A stretch of 64,000 bases of DNA from Crossiella sp. CA-258035 (lineage in GTDB: Bacteria > Actinomycetota > Actinomycetes > Mycobacteriales > Pseudonocardiaceae). The position numbers and the translations under genes were made by a program. The notes beneath the pieces are model-generated. The model did no database searches and had not been told where the DNA came from. It worked only from the letters and a program-made list of their open reading frames with translations. Numbering within the stretch: the first letter of the stretch is position 1; each line of letters opens with the position of its first letter. Shown in pieces: positions 43,168 through 52,174 of the stretch. The stretch spans positions 3,504,001 through 3,568,000 of the forward strand of contig NZ_CP116413.1 in assembly GCF_030064675.1 (NCBI RefSeq). The letters run 5' to 3'.

Positions 43168-43641
43168 ATGGACATAGCAGGAGCGGTCGCCGGCGCGTTC
43201 CGGATGGATGAGGATAGCTGGCGGCGGCACGCGAACCCGTGGAGCGTGTGGACCCGGTTCGCGGCCCTCCCGCTGATGCTGCTGGCGATCTGGAGCCGGG
43301 TGTGGATCGGTTGGTGGTGTCTGCTCCCGATCGTCGCCGTGGTCATCTGGCTGTTCGTCAACCCCTCGGCCTTCCCGCCCGTGGAACACCCGCGGTCCTG
43401 GGCGGCCAAGGGGATCTACGGGGAGCGCGCGTGGGTGCACGAGCGCGATCAGCTGGCCCCGGAGCACCGCAGGGTGCTGCGGTTCTTGGTCGTCGCCGGC
43501 CTGTGCGGGTTCGGGCTGATCGCCTGGGGCCTGATCGCCCTGCAGGTGTGGCCGACGGTGTTCGGCACCACCGTGCTGATCATGGCTCAGCTGTGGCGCA
43601 TCGACCGCTTCGTCCAGCTGTGGGAGAACTCCGCCCACTGA
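43168..43641 (+). CDS. DUF6653-type membrane protein
   Basis: 157 residues from ATG 43168, behind a GGGGAG. Two hydrophobic pairs (LPLMLLAIWSRVWIGWWCLLPIVAVVIWLFV in parts, and FLVVAGLCGFGLIAWGLIALQV) flank a hydrophilic segment with HPRSWAAKGIYGERAW, the signature of the DUF6653 family of small actinobacterial membrane proteins. Role unknown. It follows the glycosyltransferase by eleven bases and probably shares its transcript. Confidence 0.75.
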   Translation: MDIAGAVAGAFRMDEDSWRRHANPWSVWTRFAALPLMLLAIWSRVWIGWWCLLPIVAVVIWLFVNPSAFPPVEHPRSWAAKGIYGERAWVHERDQLAPEHRRVLRFLVVAGLCGFGLIAWGLIALQVWPTVFGTTVLIMAQLWRIDRFVQLWENSAH

Positions 43642-43642
43642 C

Positions 43643-44893
43643 TCACCTGCCCGCCAGGTCCGTCAGCACGCGCAGCACCCGCGCGGCCCCGTCCTCGGCG
43701 CGCACCCGCTCGCCGAGGACGCGCGCCCGGTCACGGTAGCCGGGTTCGTCGACGGCCTGGCGGATCCGCTCGGCCAGCGCGGTCGCGGTCAGGCGCTTGA
43801 ACGGCACCACACCGGGGCTGACTCCCAGCCGGGCCAGCCTGCCCGCCCAGAACGGCTGGTCGAAGGCGACCGGCACCGGCACCGTGGGCACCCCGGCGCG
43901 CAGCGCAGCGCCGGTGGTGCCCGCCCCGGCGTGCTGCACCAGCGCGGCCATCCGGGGGAACAGCCAGTCGTGCGGGGTGTCGCCGATGGTCAGCACATCG
44001 TCCCCGGCCGCGGTCAACCCGGCCCAGCCCGCCTGCACGACCGCGCGGACCCCGGCCTGGCGAGTGGCCGCCAGCACGATCTCGGACAGCCGCTGGCCCT
44101 CGCCGGAAGCCATGCTGCCCAGTCCGATGAACACCGGCGGCGCACCGGCGGCGAGGAAGTCGGCCAGCTCGGGGGAGGGCCGCCAGTCCGGCGGGGTCGG
44201 CTGCGACCAGTAGCCCGTGACCTCCGCGCCCGGACGCCAGTCCGCCGGGCGCGGCACGATGAGTGGGCTGTAGCCGTGCAGGATCGGCCACCGCTCATCG
44301 GCGAGCATCGAGCGCCGGACCCGCCCGATGCCCACTGGTGGCAGATCGATCTCCCGGCAGAACCGCTTGAAGTCGGCGTCGAACGGGGTAGGCGCGAACA
44401 GCGCCGGCTTGTGCAGGTTCCGGTTGCCCCAGCGGCCGAAGGAACGGTCGCCGAACAGGGGCAACGGGAACTCGCCGGTCGGCACGCTCGGCCACAACTC
44501 CATGCCCACCGTGGGAATCCCCAGCGCCTGACCGGCCAGGTAGCCGTGCATCATCGGCGCCCGCGCCAGCAACAGCACCTCCGCGCCCGCCGCCGCGGCG
44601 AGCACCGCCTGGCCCATGCCGATCATGAACCGCTTGCCCAGCCTGAGCTGGGCCGGGATCGCCCGCAGCGTGGCACCCGCCTTGGTCCAGCGCTGGCCGT
44701 CAGCGGAGGCCATGTCGGCCTTCATGTCCCCCGGCAGCGGCCGGAACGCAAGTCCCGCGCCGGTGGCCAGCTCCGCCGAGGACTGCTGGGTGGCCACGGT
44801 GACCTCGTGCCCGGCCGCGCGCAGCCGGACCCCCAAGCCGACAAAGGGTGCGACATCGCCACGCGTGCCGACGGTCATGATCACAACTCGCAT
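43643..44893 (-). CDS. GT1-family glycosyltransferase (second)
   Basis: 416 residues from ATG 44893, with GGAGG seven bases upstream. VVIMTVGTRGDVAPFVGLGV is the acceptor-domain start, and the donor block is PPVFIGLGSMAS, HDWLFPRMAALVQHAGAGTTG and FDQPFWAGRLARLGVSPG, where QHAGAGTT replaces HHGGAGTT. It is paralogous to the plus-strand transferase but converges on it, and lies immediately downstream of a TetR gene separated by a hairpin. Substrate unknown. Confidence 0.88.
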   Translation of the reverse strand: MRVVIMTVGTRGDVAPFVGLGVRLRAAGHEVTVATQQSSAELATGAGLAFRPLPGDMKADMASADGQRWTKAGATLRAIPAQLRLGKRFMIGMGQAVLAAAAGAEVLLLARAPMMHGYLAGQALGIPTVGMELWPSVPTGEFPLPLFGDRSFGRWGNRNLHKPALFAPTPFDADFKRFCREIDLPPVGIGRVRRSMLADERWPILHGYSPLIVPRPADWRPGAEVTGYWSQPTPPDWRPSPELADFLAAGAPPVFIGLGSMASGEGQRLSEIVLAATRQAGVRAVVQAGWAGLTAAGDDVLTIGDTPHDWLFPRMAALVQHAGAGTTGAALRAGVPTVPVPVAFDQPFWAGRLARLGVSPGVVPFKRLTATALAERIRQAVDEPGYRDRARVLGERVRAEDGAARVLRVLTDLAGR

Positions 44894-44915
44894 CAGGTCC
44901 TCCACAGGTGCGGGG

Positions 44916-44938
44916 CGCGGAGGACGGCGCCCTCCGCG
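44916..44938 (-). terminator. Hairpin between second TetR gene and second glycosyltransferase
   Basis: A stem CGCGGAGG / CCTCCGCG with a 7-base loop lies three bases after the TetR stop, so the glycosyltransferase may be expressed from its own promoter or by read-through. Confidence 0.5.
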
Positions 44939-44940
44939 GG

Positions 44941-45594
44941 TCAGGTGTCAGGCACCTGGCCGGGCGGGTCGGTGACGTAGCGGAGGTAGGAGTCGAGCAG
45001 GCGGCGCTCGGTGAGCAGCCCGTCGGTGTAGATCTCCAGCGCGGGCAACGTGATCGTCTCCGACAGCGCCCGCACCGACTCGACCAGCCCGGCGTCCCCC
45101 GGCGGGTTCAGACGCAGGTGGACCAGCAGCGCGCCGACGTTCTGCAGCACCAGCAACCGCGCCCGCGCCGCTGGATCCCGGCTGGGCCGCACCTGGCCCT
45201 GCGCCTCGGCGTGGTCGAGGTGCCGCCGGACATCGGCGATCATGTCCGCCAGGAACGCCGTGGCCAGCTCGCCACCGGCGAGCAGCGCCTGCACGACGTA
45301 GGCGACGAGGGCCGCCTCGCGCGCCGCGGTGAGCCCGCCGAGGAAGTCCGCGGGACTCCGGCCGGTGATCGCCGGGGTGTCTCTGACCGACCGCAGCACA
45401 TGCTCGTCGCACGCCGCGCGCAGCCCGTCCTTGGATCCGAAGTAGTGGATCACCAGAGCCGGGCTGACGCCCGCGGCGGTGGCGATGGACCGGACGGAAG
45501 CGCCGAAGCCCTGCGCGCCGAAACAGCCCACCGCGGCGTCCCGGATCCGCTCGACCACTGCGGCCCGCTCCCGCTCCGCCTCCGCCTCGTCCAC
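44941..45594 (-). CDS. TetR-family transcriptional regulator (second)
   Basis: 217 residues from GTG 45594, chosen because the longer frame includes the operator. The helix-turn-helix runs AVGCFGAQGFGASVRSIATAAG then VSPALVIHYFGSKDGLRAACDEHVL, so the recognition region is nearly the same as in the TetR at 41259 (VSPALVLHHFGSKDGL…ACDEHVL), explaining the shared operator. The ligand domain differs. It follows the DUF3592 gene on the same strand and precedes the second glycosyltransferase. Confidence 0.88.
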   Translation of the reverse strand: MDEAEAERERAAVVERIRDAAVGCFGAQGFGASVRSIATAAGVSPALVIHYFGSKDGLRAACDEHVLRSVRDTPAITGRSPADFLGGLTAAREAALVAYVVQALLAGGELATAFLADMIADVRRHLDHAEAQGQVRPSRDPAARARLLVLQNVGALLVHLRLNPPGDAGLVESVRALSETITLPALEIYTDGLLTERRLLDSYLRYVTDPPGQVPDT

Positions 45595-45604
45595 GGAGAC
45601 CAGG

Positions 45605-45620
45605 TTAAACACGTGTTCAA
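45605..45620 (-). promoter_or_regulatory. TetR operator, copy 2 (TTAAACACGTGTTCAA)
   Basis: A near-perfect 16-bp inverted repeat (one mismatch between half sites), eleven bases upstream of the TetR start. Its core matches the site at 41234-41247 in 13 of 14 bases when reversed. It overlaps the stop codon of the upstream membrane-protein gene. Confidence 0.7.
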
Positions 45621-46459
45621 CGAGTTGGCAAGTGTCCAGGCCGGGCACGCGGTCCCCGGGCCGCGCGCGATTTGGCCGCAGACAGCACCGGCCCACTGAG
45701 GAACAGGACGGTCAGCCGTTTGCCGGTGCCACCGACGAGAACCGGGCCGAGGACGATCTCGCGCGGCACCGGCAGCATGACCGGCCGGGTCAGCGCGATG
45801 GTCTGCCTGCCGTCCGCCGGATCGTCGAACCGGATGGTGAGGGTGCGGCTCCGGACGATGTCCGCTCGGCCCGGCCGCCAGCCCCTCCGCCGGAGGGCGC
45901 GTGCGCGGCGGCGCCACCGGCCGTACCCAATCGCCCCGGCCACGGACAGGGAAGGGCCCAGCACGAAGGCGACGACAATCGGGATGAAGGCCCAGAAGGG
46001 GTCGTTGGGCACGCCGGGGGCACCGATTCGTTCCGGGTCGTCGCGGTCGTAGAACACGGTGATCTCATCGCCCGGGTTCAGGACGGGGCTGCCGTCGTTG
46101 AGGTTCATCGAGCGCACCCGTTCGGCCCCATCGACGGCGAACCGCACCTCGATGGAGTCCGGCACGCCTCTGACGAACCCCTGGCGCACTTGGACCACGA
46201 CGCCCGGCACGCGCACGCCGGTCGCCTCCAGGCCGGCGGCCCGGTCCTCCAGCACCGTGGCACCGGTCATGAAGCCGACGACCAGTGCCAGGCCGGACAG
46301 CAGCATCAGGCCACCCCGCAGTCGCAGCCGCCGGACCGCGCGGGTCGCCACCTCCGGCCGCACCCGGTACTCCGACGGCCTGATGAGGTCGTCCAGACCG
46401 CGAATCGCGACGGTGTGCAGCCGCAGCCGCCGGATGTCGCTGAGGTCAGCCTCGATCAC
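45617..46459 (-). CDS. DUF3592-like membrane protein
   Basis: 280 residues from GTG 46459, overlapping the previous gene by 14 bases. Two hydrophobic segments (RGGLMLLSGLALVVGFMTGA and AFIPIVVAFVLGPSLSVAGAIGY in part) frame an extracytoplasmic region with GVVVQVRQGFV and NPGDEITVFYDRDDPERI, the pattern of DUF3592 proteins that carry a small beta domain between helices. No enzymatic motif. It is the last gene of the three-gene unit that begins with the CPA1 antiporter. Confidence 0.7.
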   Translation of the reverse strand: MIEADLSDIRRLRLHTVAIRGLDDLIRPSEYRVRPEVATRAVRRLRLRGGLMLLSGLALVVGFMTGATVLEDRAAGLEATGVRVPGVVVQVRQGFVRGVPDSIEVRFAVDGAERVRSMNLNDGSPVLNPGDEITVFYDRDDPERIGAPGVPNDPFWAFIPIVVAFVLGPSLSVAGAIGYGRWRRRARALRRRGWRPGRADIVRSRTLTIRFDDPADGRQTIALTRPVMLPVPREIVLGPVLVGGTGKRLTVLFLSGPVLSAAKSRAARGPRARPGHLPTR

Positions 46460-46685
46460 GCTGGCCCCTGGACACCAGTTCCCGCCGCAGGACCCAGGCC
46501 AGTGCGGTGGCGAAGACGACGGCTCCCACGGCGTCCAGCCAGTGGTTCGCGATGCTGCCATCCAGGAAGAGCGCCGCCCAGCCCAGCACGGCGACGCAAC
46601 GAGCACCCCGGTGCCGGGACGGGATCAACGCCAGGCTGAGCATCACCACCAGGCCCAGCAACAGCACGATCGGCGCCGGAGTCAT
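46446..46685 (-). CDS. Small membrane protein of the antiporter operon
   Basis: 79 residues, ATG 46685 overlapping the antiporter stop by four bases. Three hydrophobic segments are visible: PIVLLLGLVVMLSLALI, CVAVLGWAALFLDGS and AVGAVVFATALAWVL. It could be an accessory subunit, but no family is recognised. The overlaps on both sides indicate one operon with the antiporter and the DUF3592-like gene. Confidence 0.65.
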   Translation of the reverse strand: MTPAPIVLLLGLVVMLSLALIPSRHRGARCVAVLGWAALFLDGSIANHWLDAVGAVVFATALAWVLRRELVSRGQRDRG

Positions 46686-47925
46686 CGGTCCGCTGCCGCT
46701 GGTGCGGTGGTCTCGGTGTGGCCGGTGGGCAGGGTGTCGGGTGGTTCGATCCGCAGTGCCCTGGCCACCGGCACGTCGGTGGAGGAGTGCAGCACGATCG
46801 AGAGCGCGATGGTGATGGCCACCAGGTCGAAAACATGTTCCCCGGCCGGGATTCCGGCCTGTAGGGCGAGCAGGCCGTAGATGACCGAGGCGAAGCCCTT
46901 GGGGCCGAACCAGGCCGCGGCACTGCGTTCCCTGGCCGGCAGCGGGGTGCGCAGCAGCGAGAGCAGCATGGCCGCGGGCCGCACCAGCAGGATCGCCAGC
47001 ACCGCCACCGCCCAGTCGCCCACGCTCAGGTGGGAGATGCGTTCCGGGGTGATCAGCGCGCCGAAGACCAGCAGCGCGGCGAACTTGGTGATTTCCGAGA
47101 GCAGGTCGCCGAGCGGTTCGAATCGTTCCGCCGCAAGGTGATCCAGGGTGGCCAGGGTCGCCCCGGCGGCGAAGGCGGCCAGGTAGGCGTTGGCGTGGGT
47201 GAGGTGGCAGACGGCGAAGACGATCACCCCGGCGGCCAGCGGGCCCAGGGCGTGCAGGCGGGGTTCGGCGGTGAGCAGGCGCAGCCGCCAGGCCAGGGCG
47301 ATCACCGCGGGCACCGCCACGCCGATGGCCAGGCCCAGCCCCAGTTCCAGGCCGATGGTGGCCCAGTTGGCCTCCCGGTTGGCCGCGGTGGCCAGGAAGA
47401 TCAGCACGAAGGGCAGCGCGAGGCCGTCGTTGAGCCCGGACTCGACGTTGAGCAGGCGGCGCAGGCGCAGCGGGACGTCGGTGCGGCCGACGATGGCCGA
47501 GGCGAAGACCGGGTCGGTGGGGGAGAGGATCGCGCCGAGCAGCAACGCCGTGGGCCAGTCCAGTCCGGCCAGGTAGTGCGCGGGCACCGCGATGCCGATC
47601 ATGGTCAGCGGCATGCCAAGGCCGAGGGCGCGACCGGAGAGGCGCCAGCCTTCACGGAGTGCGCGCAGGTTGGCCCGGCCGCCGTCGGTGAACAGCACGG
47701 TGAACAGGGCGATGTCGGCCAGCACGGTGACCATGGGTGAGTTCGGTGCGATCTGGACCCAGCCGAGCCCGCCCTGGCCGAGCAGGGCTCCGGCGAGCAG
47801 GAACAGCAGGGCGGTGGACAGGATCGTGCGCGCGGCGACCCCGGAGAGGGACACGCTGATCAACAGGACCACACCGAAGGCGAGCACCAGCGCCATGCGG
47901 AAACCCCAGTCTCCTTGATCCGCCA
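46682..47925 (-). CDS. CPA1-family cation/proton antiporter
   Basis: 414 residues from ATG 47925; ATG 47895 is an alternative. About twelve hydrophobic helices. The transport core carries LGAILSPTDPVFASAIVG, matching the conserved TDP motif, and LNVESGLNDGLALPFVLIF, with the ND pair that binds cations and protons in Na+/H+ antiporters. A later ALGPLAAGVIVFAVCHLTHANAYLAAFAAG continues the fold. There is no C-terminal TrkA/RCK regulatory domain, just a short basic tail. Adjacent to, but divergent from, nhaA. This suggests a local ion/pH homeostasis block. Confidence 0.9.
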
Positions 47926-47944
47926 TCCCGTTGTCGGGGGCGGA

Positions 47945-47971
47945 TGCCGACCAGACTTCCCGGCGCACCGC
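47945..47971. repeat. 27-bp extragenic repeat, copy 2
   Basis: Exact copy of 40992-41018, in the 321-base divergent region between the CPA1 antiporter and nhaA genes. A diverged inverted copy occurs at about 48103-48125, so this region has a long imperfect inverted repeat around it. Confidence 0.85.
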
Positions 47972-48246
47972 GCGCAAAGATGCCGTAAGCGCGCCCGAAG
48001 GGCAAACCGGTTCGCCCGATCGGATCGCGCCCGCATCCGCCGGAGCGCATCCACTGCGGCGCCGAAACCGTCCGGTTAGGGTGATCCCAGCGAGGCGACG
48101 TCTCGTGGTGTGCCGGGAAGCCTGGTCCGCGAGCTGTGTTCGCCGAGCCCTGGAGATCACCGTGTCCGCACCCGCCTCGCCCGCCGCTGGAGTTCGTGCA
48201 CGCGGCCCTTGCACACCGATCCGCATCAGCCGAGCCGGGGAGCCCC

Positions 48247-49536
48247 ATGTCCGACGGCACAGCCCGCCGTGTCCGCGTGTTCGGCCGAGCGTCCTGGCCG
48301 GAGGTCGAACGGGTCCGGGAGATCCTCCGCAAGGAAACCGTCGGCGGGGCGCTGTTGCTCGTCGGCGCGGTACTCGCCCTGGTCTGGGCGAACTCGCCGT
48401 GGGCGGAGTCCTATGCGGCCCTGCGCGAGATCGCGCTCGGGCCGGCTGCGCTGCACCTGGACCTGCCCCTGCACGCCTGGGCTGCCGACGGCCTGCTGGC
48501 GATCTTCTTCTTCGTCGCCGGGCTGGAGCTCAAACGCGAGTTCGTCGCCGGGGACCTGCGTGACCCCCGGCGGGCCGCGGTCCCGGTCGCGGCCGCGGTC
48601 GGCGGCGTGCTCACCCCGGCCCTGATCTTCACCCTGACCAATCTCGGCGACGCCTCGGCCCTGCGCGGCTGGGCGGTCCCGACCGCCACCGACATCGCCT
48701 TCGCCCTGGCGGTGCTGGCGGTGATCGGGCACAGCCTGCCCTCCGCGCTGCGCACGTTCCTGCTCACCCTGGCGGTGGTGGACGACCTGATCGCGATCGT
48801 GATCATCGCCGTCTTCTACACCCAGCAGCTGTCCGTGTTCCCGCTGCTGCTGGCGCTGATCCCGTTGGCCGGGTTCGGTTTCCTGGTGCAGCGGCGGGTG
48901 CGTTCGTGGTGGTTGCTGCTGCCGCTGGCCGCGGTGACCTGGGCGCTGGTGCACGCCTCCGGGGTGCACGCCACCGTGGCCGGGGTGCTGCTGGCCTTCA
49001 CCGTGCCGGTCATCCGCCGCTACGGCGAGGGGCCAGGGCTGGCCGAGCACTTCGAGCGCCGGTTCCGCCCGATCTCGGCCGCGGTGGTGGTGCCGGTGTT
49101 CGCCTTCTTCGCCACCGGTGTCACCCTCGGCGGCCTGGACGGCCTGCTCACCTCGCTGTCCGACCGGGTCGCCCTGGGCATCATGGGCGGGCTGGTGCTG
49201 GGCAAGGTCATCGGTATCACCCTGGCGACCTTCCTGGTCTCCCGGTTCACCCGCGCCGAGCTCGACGACGACCTGTCCTGGACCGACGTGATCGGCTTGG
49301 CCCTGCTGGGCGGCATTGGGTTCACCGTCTCGCTGCTGATCGGCGAGCTGGCCTTCGACGGCACCGCGCACGCGGAGAGCACCAAGGTCGCCATCCTCGC
49401 CGGGTCGGTCCTGGCCGCGCTGCTGGCCACGATGGTGCTGCGGGCCCGCAACCGGGCGCACCGGCGGATCTGCGCGGCCGAGGAGGTCGACTCCGACTCC
49501 GACGGCATCCCCGACGTGCACGAGAACGACCGCTGA
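48247..49536 (+). CDS. nhaA: Na+/H+ antiporter NhaA
   Basis: 429 residues from ATG 48247 with GGGAG upstream. The N-terminal region is typical ([25 protein letters not shown]). The core includes [17 protein letters not shown] and [18 protein letters not shown], with the two Asp residues (DD) of the ion-binding site on helix V, and [17 protein letters not shown] and [13 protein letters not shown] farther on. It exports Na+ in exchange for protons at alkaline pH. The acidic C-terminus [18 protein letters not shown] is unusual for the family. It may be controlled from the divergent region shared with the CPA1 gene. Confidence 0.92.
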   Translation: MSDGTARRVRVFGRASWPEVERVREILRKETVGGALLLVGAVLALVWANSPWAESYAALREIALGPAALHLDLPLHAWAADGLLAIFFFVAGLELKREFVAGDLRDPRRAAVPVAAAVGGVLTPALIFTLTNLGDASALRGWAVPTATDIAFALAVLAVIGHSLPSALRTFLLTLAVVDDLIAIVIIAVFYTQQLSVFPLLLALIPLAGFGFLVQRRVRSWWLLLPLAAVTWALVHASGVHATVAGVLLAFTVPVIRRYGEGPGLAEHFERRFRPISAAVVVPVFAFFATGVTLGGLDGLLTSLSDRVALGIMGGLVLGKVIGITLATFLVSRFTRAELDDDLSWTDVIGLALLGGIGFTVSLLIGELAFDGTAHAESTKVAILAGSVLAALLATMVLRARNRAHRRICAAEEVDSDSDGIPDVHENDR

Positions 49537-49555
49537 TCCAGGCCTGGGCGTGCTG

Positions 49556-50434
49556 CTAGCCCGGCGCGCGGGAGCTCATGGCGGTAAGCAGTGCCGCAAG
49601 GGCCTGTGGTTGCTCGTCGGGGAGCAGATGGCCCGCATCCGGGATCACCACAAGGCGGGCGCCTAGTCGCCGGCCGGCCGACGCGCGCAGCCTTTCCGGC
49701 GGCAGGAACACATCGTGCTGGCCAGTCACCACCTGACGGGGCACATCCGTGCGCCGGGTGAGCAGCTCCCGCGGCAGCGCTGGCGGCGCGAGGCTGGTCC
49801 GGCACGCGCGCGCGACCAGGGTGTACCACTCGATCAGGTCTGGTGGCGGTGTGCGCCCCGGGGCCAGGAAGTGGCGCAGCAGAGCCGCGCTGCGCGCAGG
49901 GGCCGGGCGGAGCAGCCAGGGCACGGTCGCGCGCAGGACGCCGGCGCTGACCTTCAGCCGGGTCAGGCCCGCGGTGGAGACGAGGAGCCGTCCCGAGATG
50001 TGGGGTGAGTCGCACGCCAGGGCGATTGCGCCGCCCAGCGAGTGGCCGACCACGACCGCCTGGCCCGGCACCAGCACATCCAGCACCTCGGCCAGCCAGT
50101 GCCCGTACCAGGCCAGGCGGTCCCGCCTGGGACGGTGACCGGTGCTGAGCCCCGGCTGACCGGGCAGGTCCAGCAGCAGCACGGAAAAGTCCGGCGCGAG
50201 CGCCGCGGCGAAGGACTCCGACAGTGCCGCGTTCTCGTTTGTGCCCGGGATGACCACGACGGTGGACGAACCAGAGCCCGCGGTCACCACGTGGGTCGAG
50301 CCGGCTTGGCTGGCGATCTCGTTCCGTCGATGGGGGAGGCTCCAGCGGTCCAACCGGCGGGTGCACCAGTCGCGGACCTCGAGCTGGTGTCGGGTACTGC
50401 GATAGATCGAGCGCAGCCTCCCGGAACGTTCCAT
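49556..50434 (-). CDS. Alpha/beta hydrolase
   Basis: 292 residues from ATG 50434. The nucleophile elbow is VVVGHSLGGAIALACD (Ser in GHSLGG), the oxyanion strand STVVVIPGTNENAAL, and the catalytic tail VTGQHDVFLPPERL (Asp) and VIPDAGHLLPDEQP (His). This is the standard triad of the alpha/beta hydrolase fold. Substrate unknown; it converges on nhaA across a 19-base gap and lies next to the decay zone. Confidence 0.85.
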   Translation of the reverse strand: MERSGRLRSIYRSTRHQLEVRDWCTRRLDRWSLPHRRNEIASQAGSTHVVTAGSGSSTVVVIPGTNENAALSESFAAALAPDFSVLLLDLPGQPGLSTGHRPRRDRLAWYGHWLAEVLDVLVPGQAVVVGHSLGGAIALACDSPHISGRLLVSTAGLTRLKVSAGVLRATVPWLLRPAPARSAALLRHFLAPGRTPPPDLIEWYTLVARACRTSLAPPALPRELLTRRTDVPRQVVTGQHDVFLPPERLRASAGRRLGARLVVIPDAGHLLPDEQPQALAALLTAMSSRAPG

Positions 50435-50474
50435 CAACACTGTCCTTCTGTCGCGGTGCTCACTGCACGAATGC

Positions 50475-50565
50475 TCATTCCAGCGTCGCCAGCATCTCAC
50501 CTTCCAGCACCGGCGACAGCGTGGTCATGAAACTTGCGGTGCATGCCGCCGCTGAAGCCGCTTCA
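50475..50565 (-). pseudogene. C-terminal tail remnant, copy 2
   Basis: A minus-strand frame ends TASFMTTLSPVLEGEMLATLE (given here in parts: TASFMTTLSPVLE, GEMLATLE) and a stop. It is similar in DNA and protein to the remnant at 41061-41155. It lies in a 490-base stretch with no intact gene, between the hydrolase start and the monooxygenase pseudogene. Confidence 0.4.
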
Positions 50566-50926
50566 TCTGCCGCGCAGGGTTCGAAGGTCGCGGCGGACAC
50601 CCGTATCCACTCGCTGGTCAGCCTTCCCTTGCACATCCGACCGGACCTGCCGCTGTTGTGAGATCACCACGGCCGGGCAAGAACGCGACCGAGAACTCGT
50701 CGATGACGACAAAGGCCATGCCCGGCGAAGAGTTCCTCGGGGTCATCGGCCGAATCAGCGTGCCCGTCGGCGCGCGCAGCCGAGCTATTGGTGTTGACGT
50801 GGCTGGGAGAGGAACAGGATCCCACCGACCCAGCACACTGGCCATCGGTCCGGGCGGCGGCGTGCTGATCTCGATGGCCGTCCTAGATCTTCTCGTCGTG
50901 CTGGCCCGTCGAGTCGACCACCGTCC

Positions 50927-51698
50927 GTGAGTCACCTTCGGTCTGCTTCCGCCCAGGGCCGGGGTGGAGAGGCTTGGTTGGGCTACTCGCTCACTACCAA
51001 CGCCGGGGCGGTGCGGGCACGCGTGGTGGTGGCCACCGGCCTGTTCCAGTCCCCGTTCGTGCCTGCCGTGGCAACGGAGTTCGACGCCGAGATTACGCAG
51101 CTGCACAGCTCCCAGCACCGAAACCCCGGCCAGTTGGCCAACGGGCCGGTCCTGGTGGTGAGTGGCGGGAACTCCGGTTACCAGATCGCGGAGGAGCTGA
51201 CCGGTGGCCACCGGGTGCACGTGTCTATCAGCACCTGCAACGCCGCTGTTCCGCAGCGGCCGCTCGGCCGGGACCTCTTCTGGTGGCAGACGATCACCGG
51301 CATCATCGGGGCCCCGCCTCCTCTCTGCGGGAGAGATGGATGCGTAAGGGAGAGGGCACGGTCATTGGGGTCTCCCTGCGCGAGTTCCGGCAGGCCGGTG
51401 TAACCGTCCAGCCGAGAGCGGTTGCGGCGCGGGGAGATCACGCCGTGTTCGCCGATGGCAGCAGCGAGCTCGTGTCCACAGTGGTCTGGGCGACCCGGCT
51501 AACGTCGCGATCAGTCCTGGATCCGCGTCCCCGTCGCCTTCGGCGAACGCGGCCAGCTCCGCCAGCGCCGGGGTGTGACACCGGTTCCGGCGCTGTAGGT
51601 GCTTGGGCTGCCGTGGGTGCACACCGCCGGGTCGGCGTTGCTCGGGTTCGCGGGCAGATGCTGCCTACCTGGCCAACCGCATTTCTGCCTGGCGGTGA
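50927..51698 (+). pseudogene. Flavin-containing monooxygenase remnant, frameshifted
   Basis: Three plus-strand pieces in different frames fit one NAD(P)/FAD monooxygenase (CzcO/FMO-like). ARVVVATGLFQSPFVPA and GPVLVVSGGNSGYQIAEELT lie at 51010-51210 (NADPH-binding GGxNSG). A shifted FADGSSELVSTVVWATR is near 51445-51500. The C-terminal LGLPWVHTAGSALLGFAG and DAAYLANRISAW follow at 51605-51695. The FAD-binding N-terminus is missing. I see several frameshifts and stops, so the gene is dead. Confidence 0.7.
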
Positions 51699-52112
51699 GT
51701 GCCGGGCTGGCCAAGGCGTTAGCTCGGTTGGCTGCCTGAAAACCGAATCCCAACTCGGCGCCACTGCCCGGCAGAGCATCTGCAGCCAGATCCGGCCGCA
51801 GTTGATGCGCCTGCGCCAGTGGATGGCACCACCAGCCCGCACTGGCCGAGGCCGAACCGCAGCAGTGGCCCGGCGACGCCCGGTTGCAGAAGCTGTGCCC
51901 GTAGCTAGCGCGCGTACCGGGTGCCCGGTGCCGTCGCGGCGCACAAGCAGGCCACCTAGGTGGAGGCGGTGGGCGAAATGCGCTTGGTCGATCTGGCCTC
52001 AAGTTGTTGGCCGCGAAATGGTGTGCTCTGAACCGCGATGGACTATCCGCAGTTCAGGGCGCTACCATGGTTCGCATGAACACCTGCCTTGTGCAGGCAT
52101 GCGACATTTTTG
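51699..52112. other. Non-coding gap before the tRNA fragment
   Basis: No supported gene; several short open frames lack codon bias and ribosome-binding sites. Confidence 0.4.
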
Positions 52113-52135
52113 TGTCCGAGGGGGGACTTGAACCC
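52113..52135 (-). other. tRNA 3'-end fragment, candidate attachment site
   Basis: Read on the minus strand the sequence is GGGTTCAAGTCCCCCCTCGG plus ACA: a T-loop (TTCAAGT), the T-stem 3' side and the acceptor 3' strand. The 5' partner of the T-stem does not pair beyond three bases, and no D- or anticodon arm is present. This is the footprint of the 3' part of a tRNA gene duplicated by an integrative element, i.e. an attL/attR half-site. Confidence 0.6.
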
Positions 52136-52141
52136 GGCAGC

Positions 52142-52174
52142 GCGTGAAATCTCCCAAATATTGGGGAATCACGC
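52142..52174. repeat. 33-bp imperfect palindrome next to the tRNA fragment
   Basis: The ends GCGTGA and TCACGC and the inner CCCAA/TTGGGG pair form a long stem with an ATA loop and a few mismatches. It is more AT-rich than its surroundings. It could be a terminator or a recombination or replication signal of an element that used the tRNA site. Confidence 0.6.

Noticed and set aside
47110-47130. tRNA-like GGTTCGAATC string inside the CPA1 gene
   Set aside because: No D-arm, anticodon arm or acceptor stem can be formed around it, and it lies in a clear coding frame.
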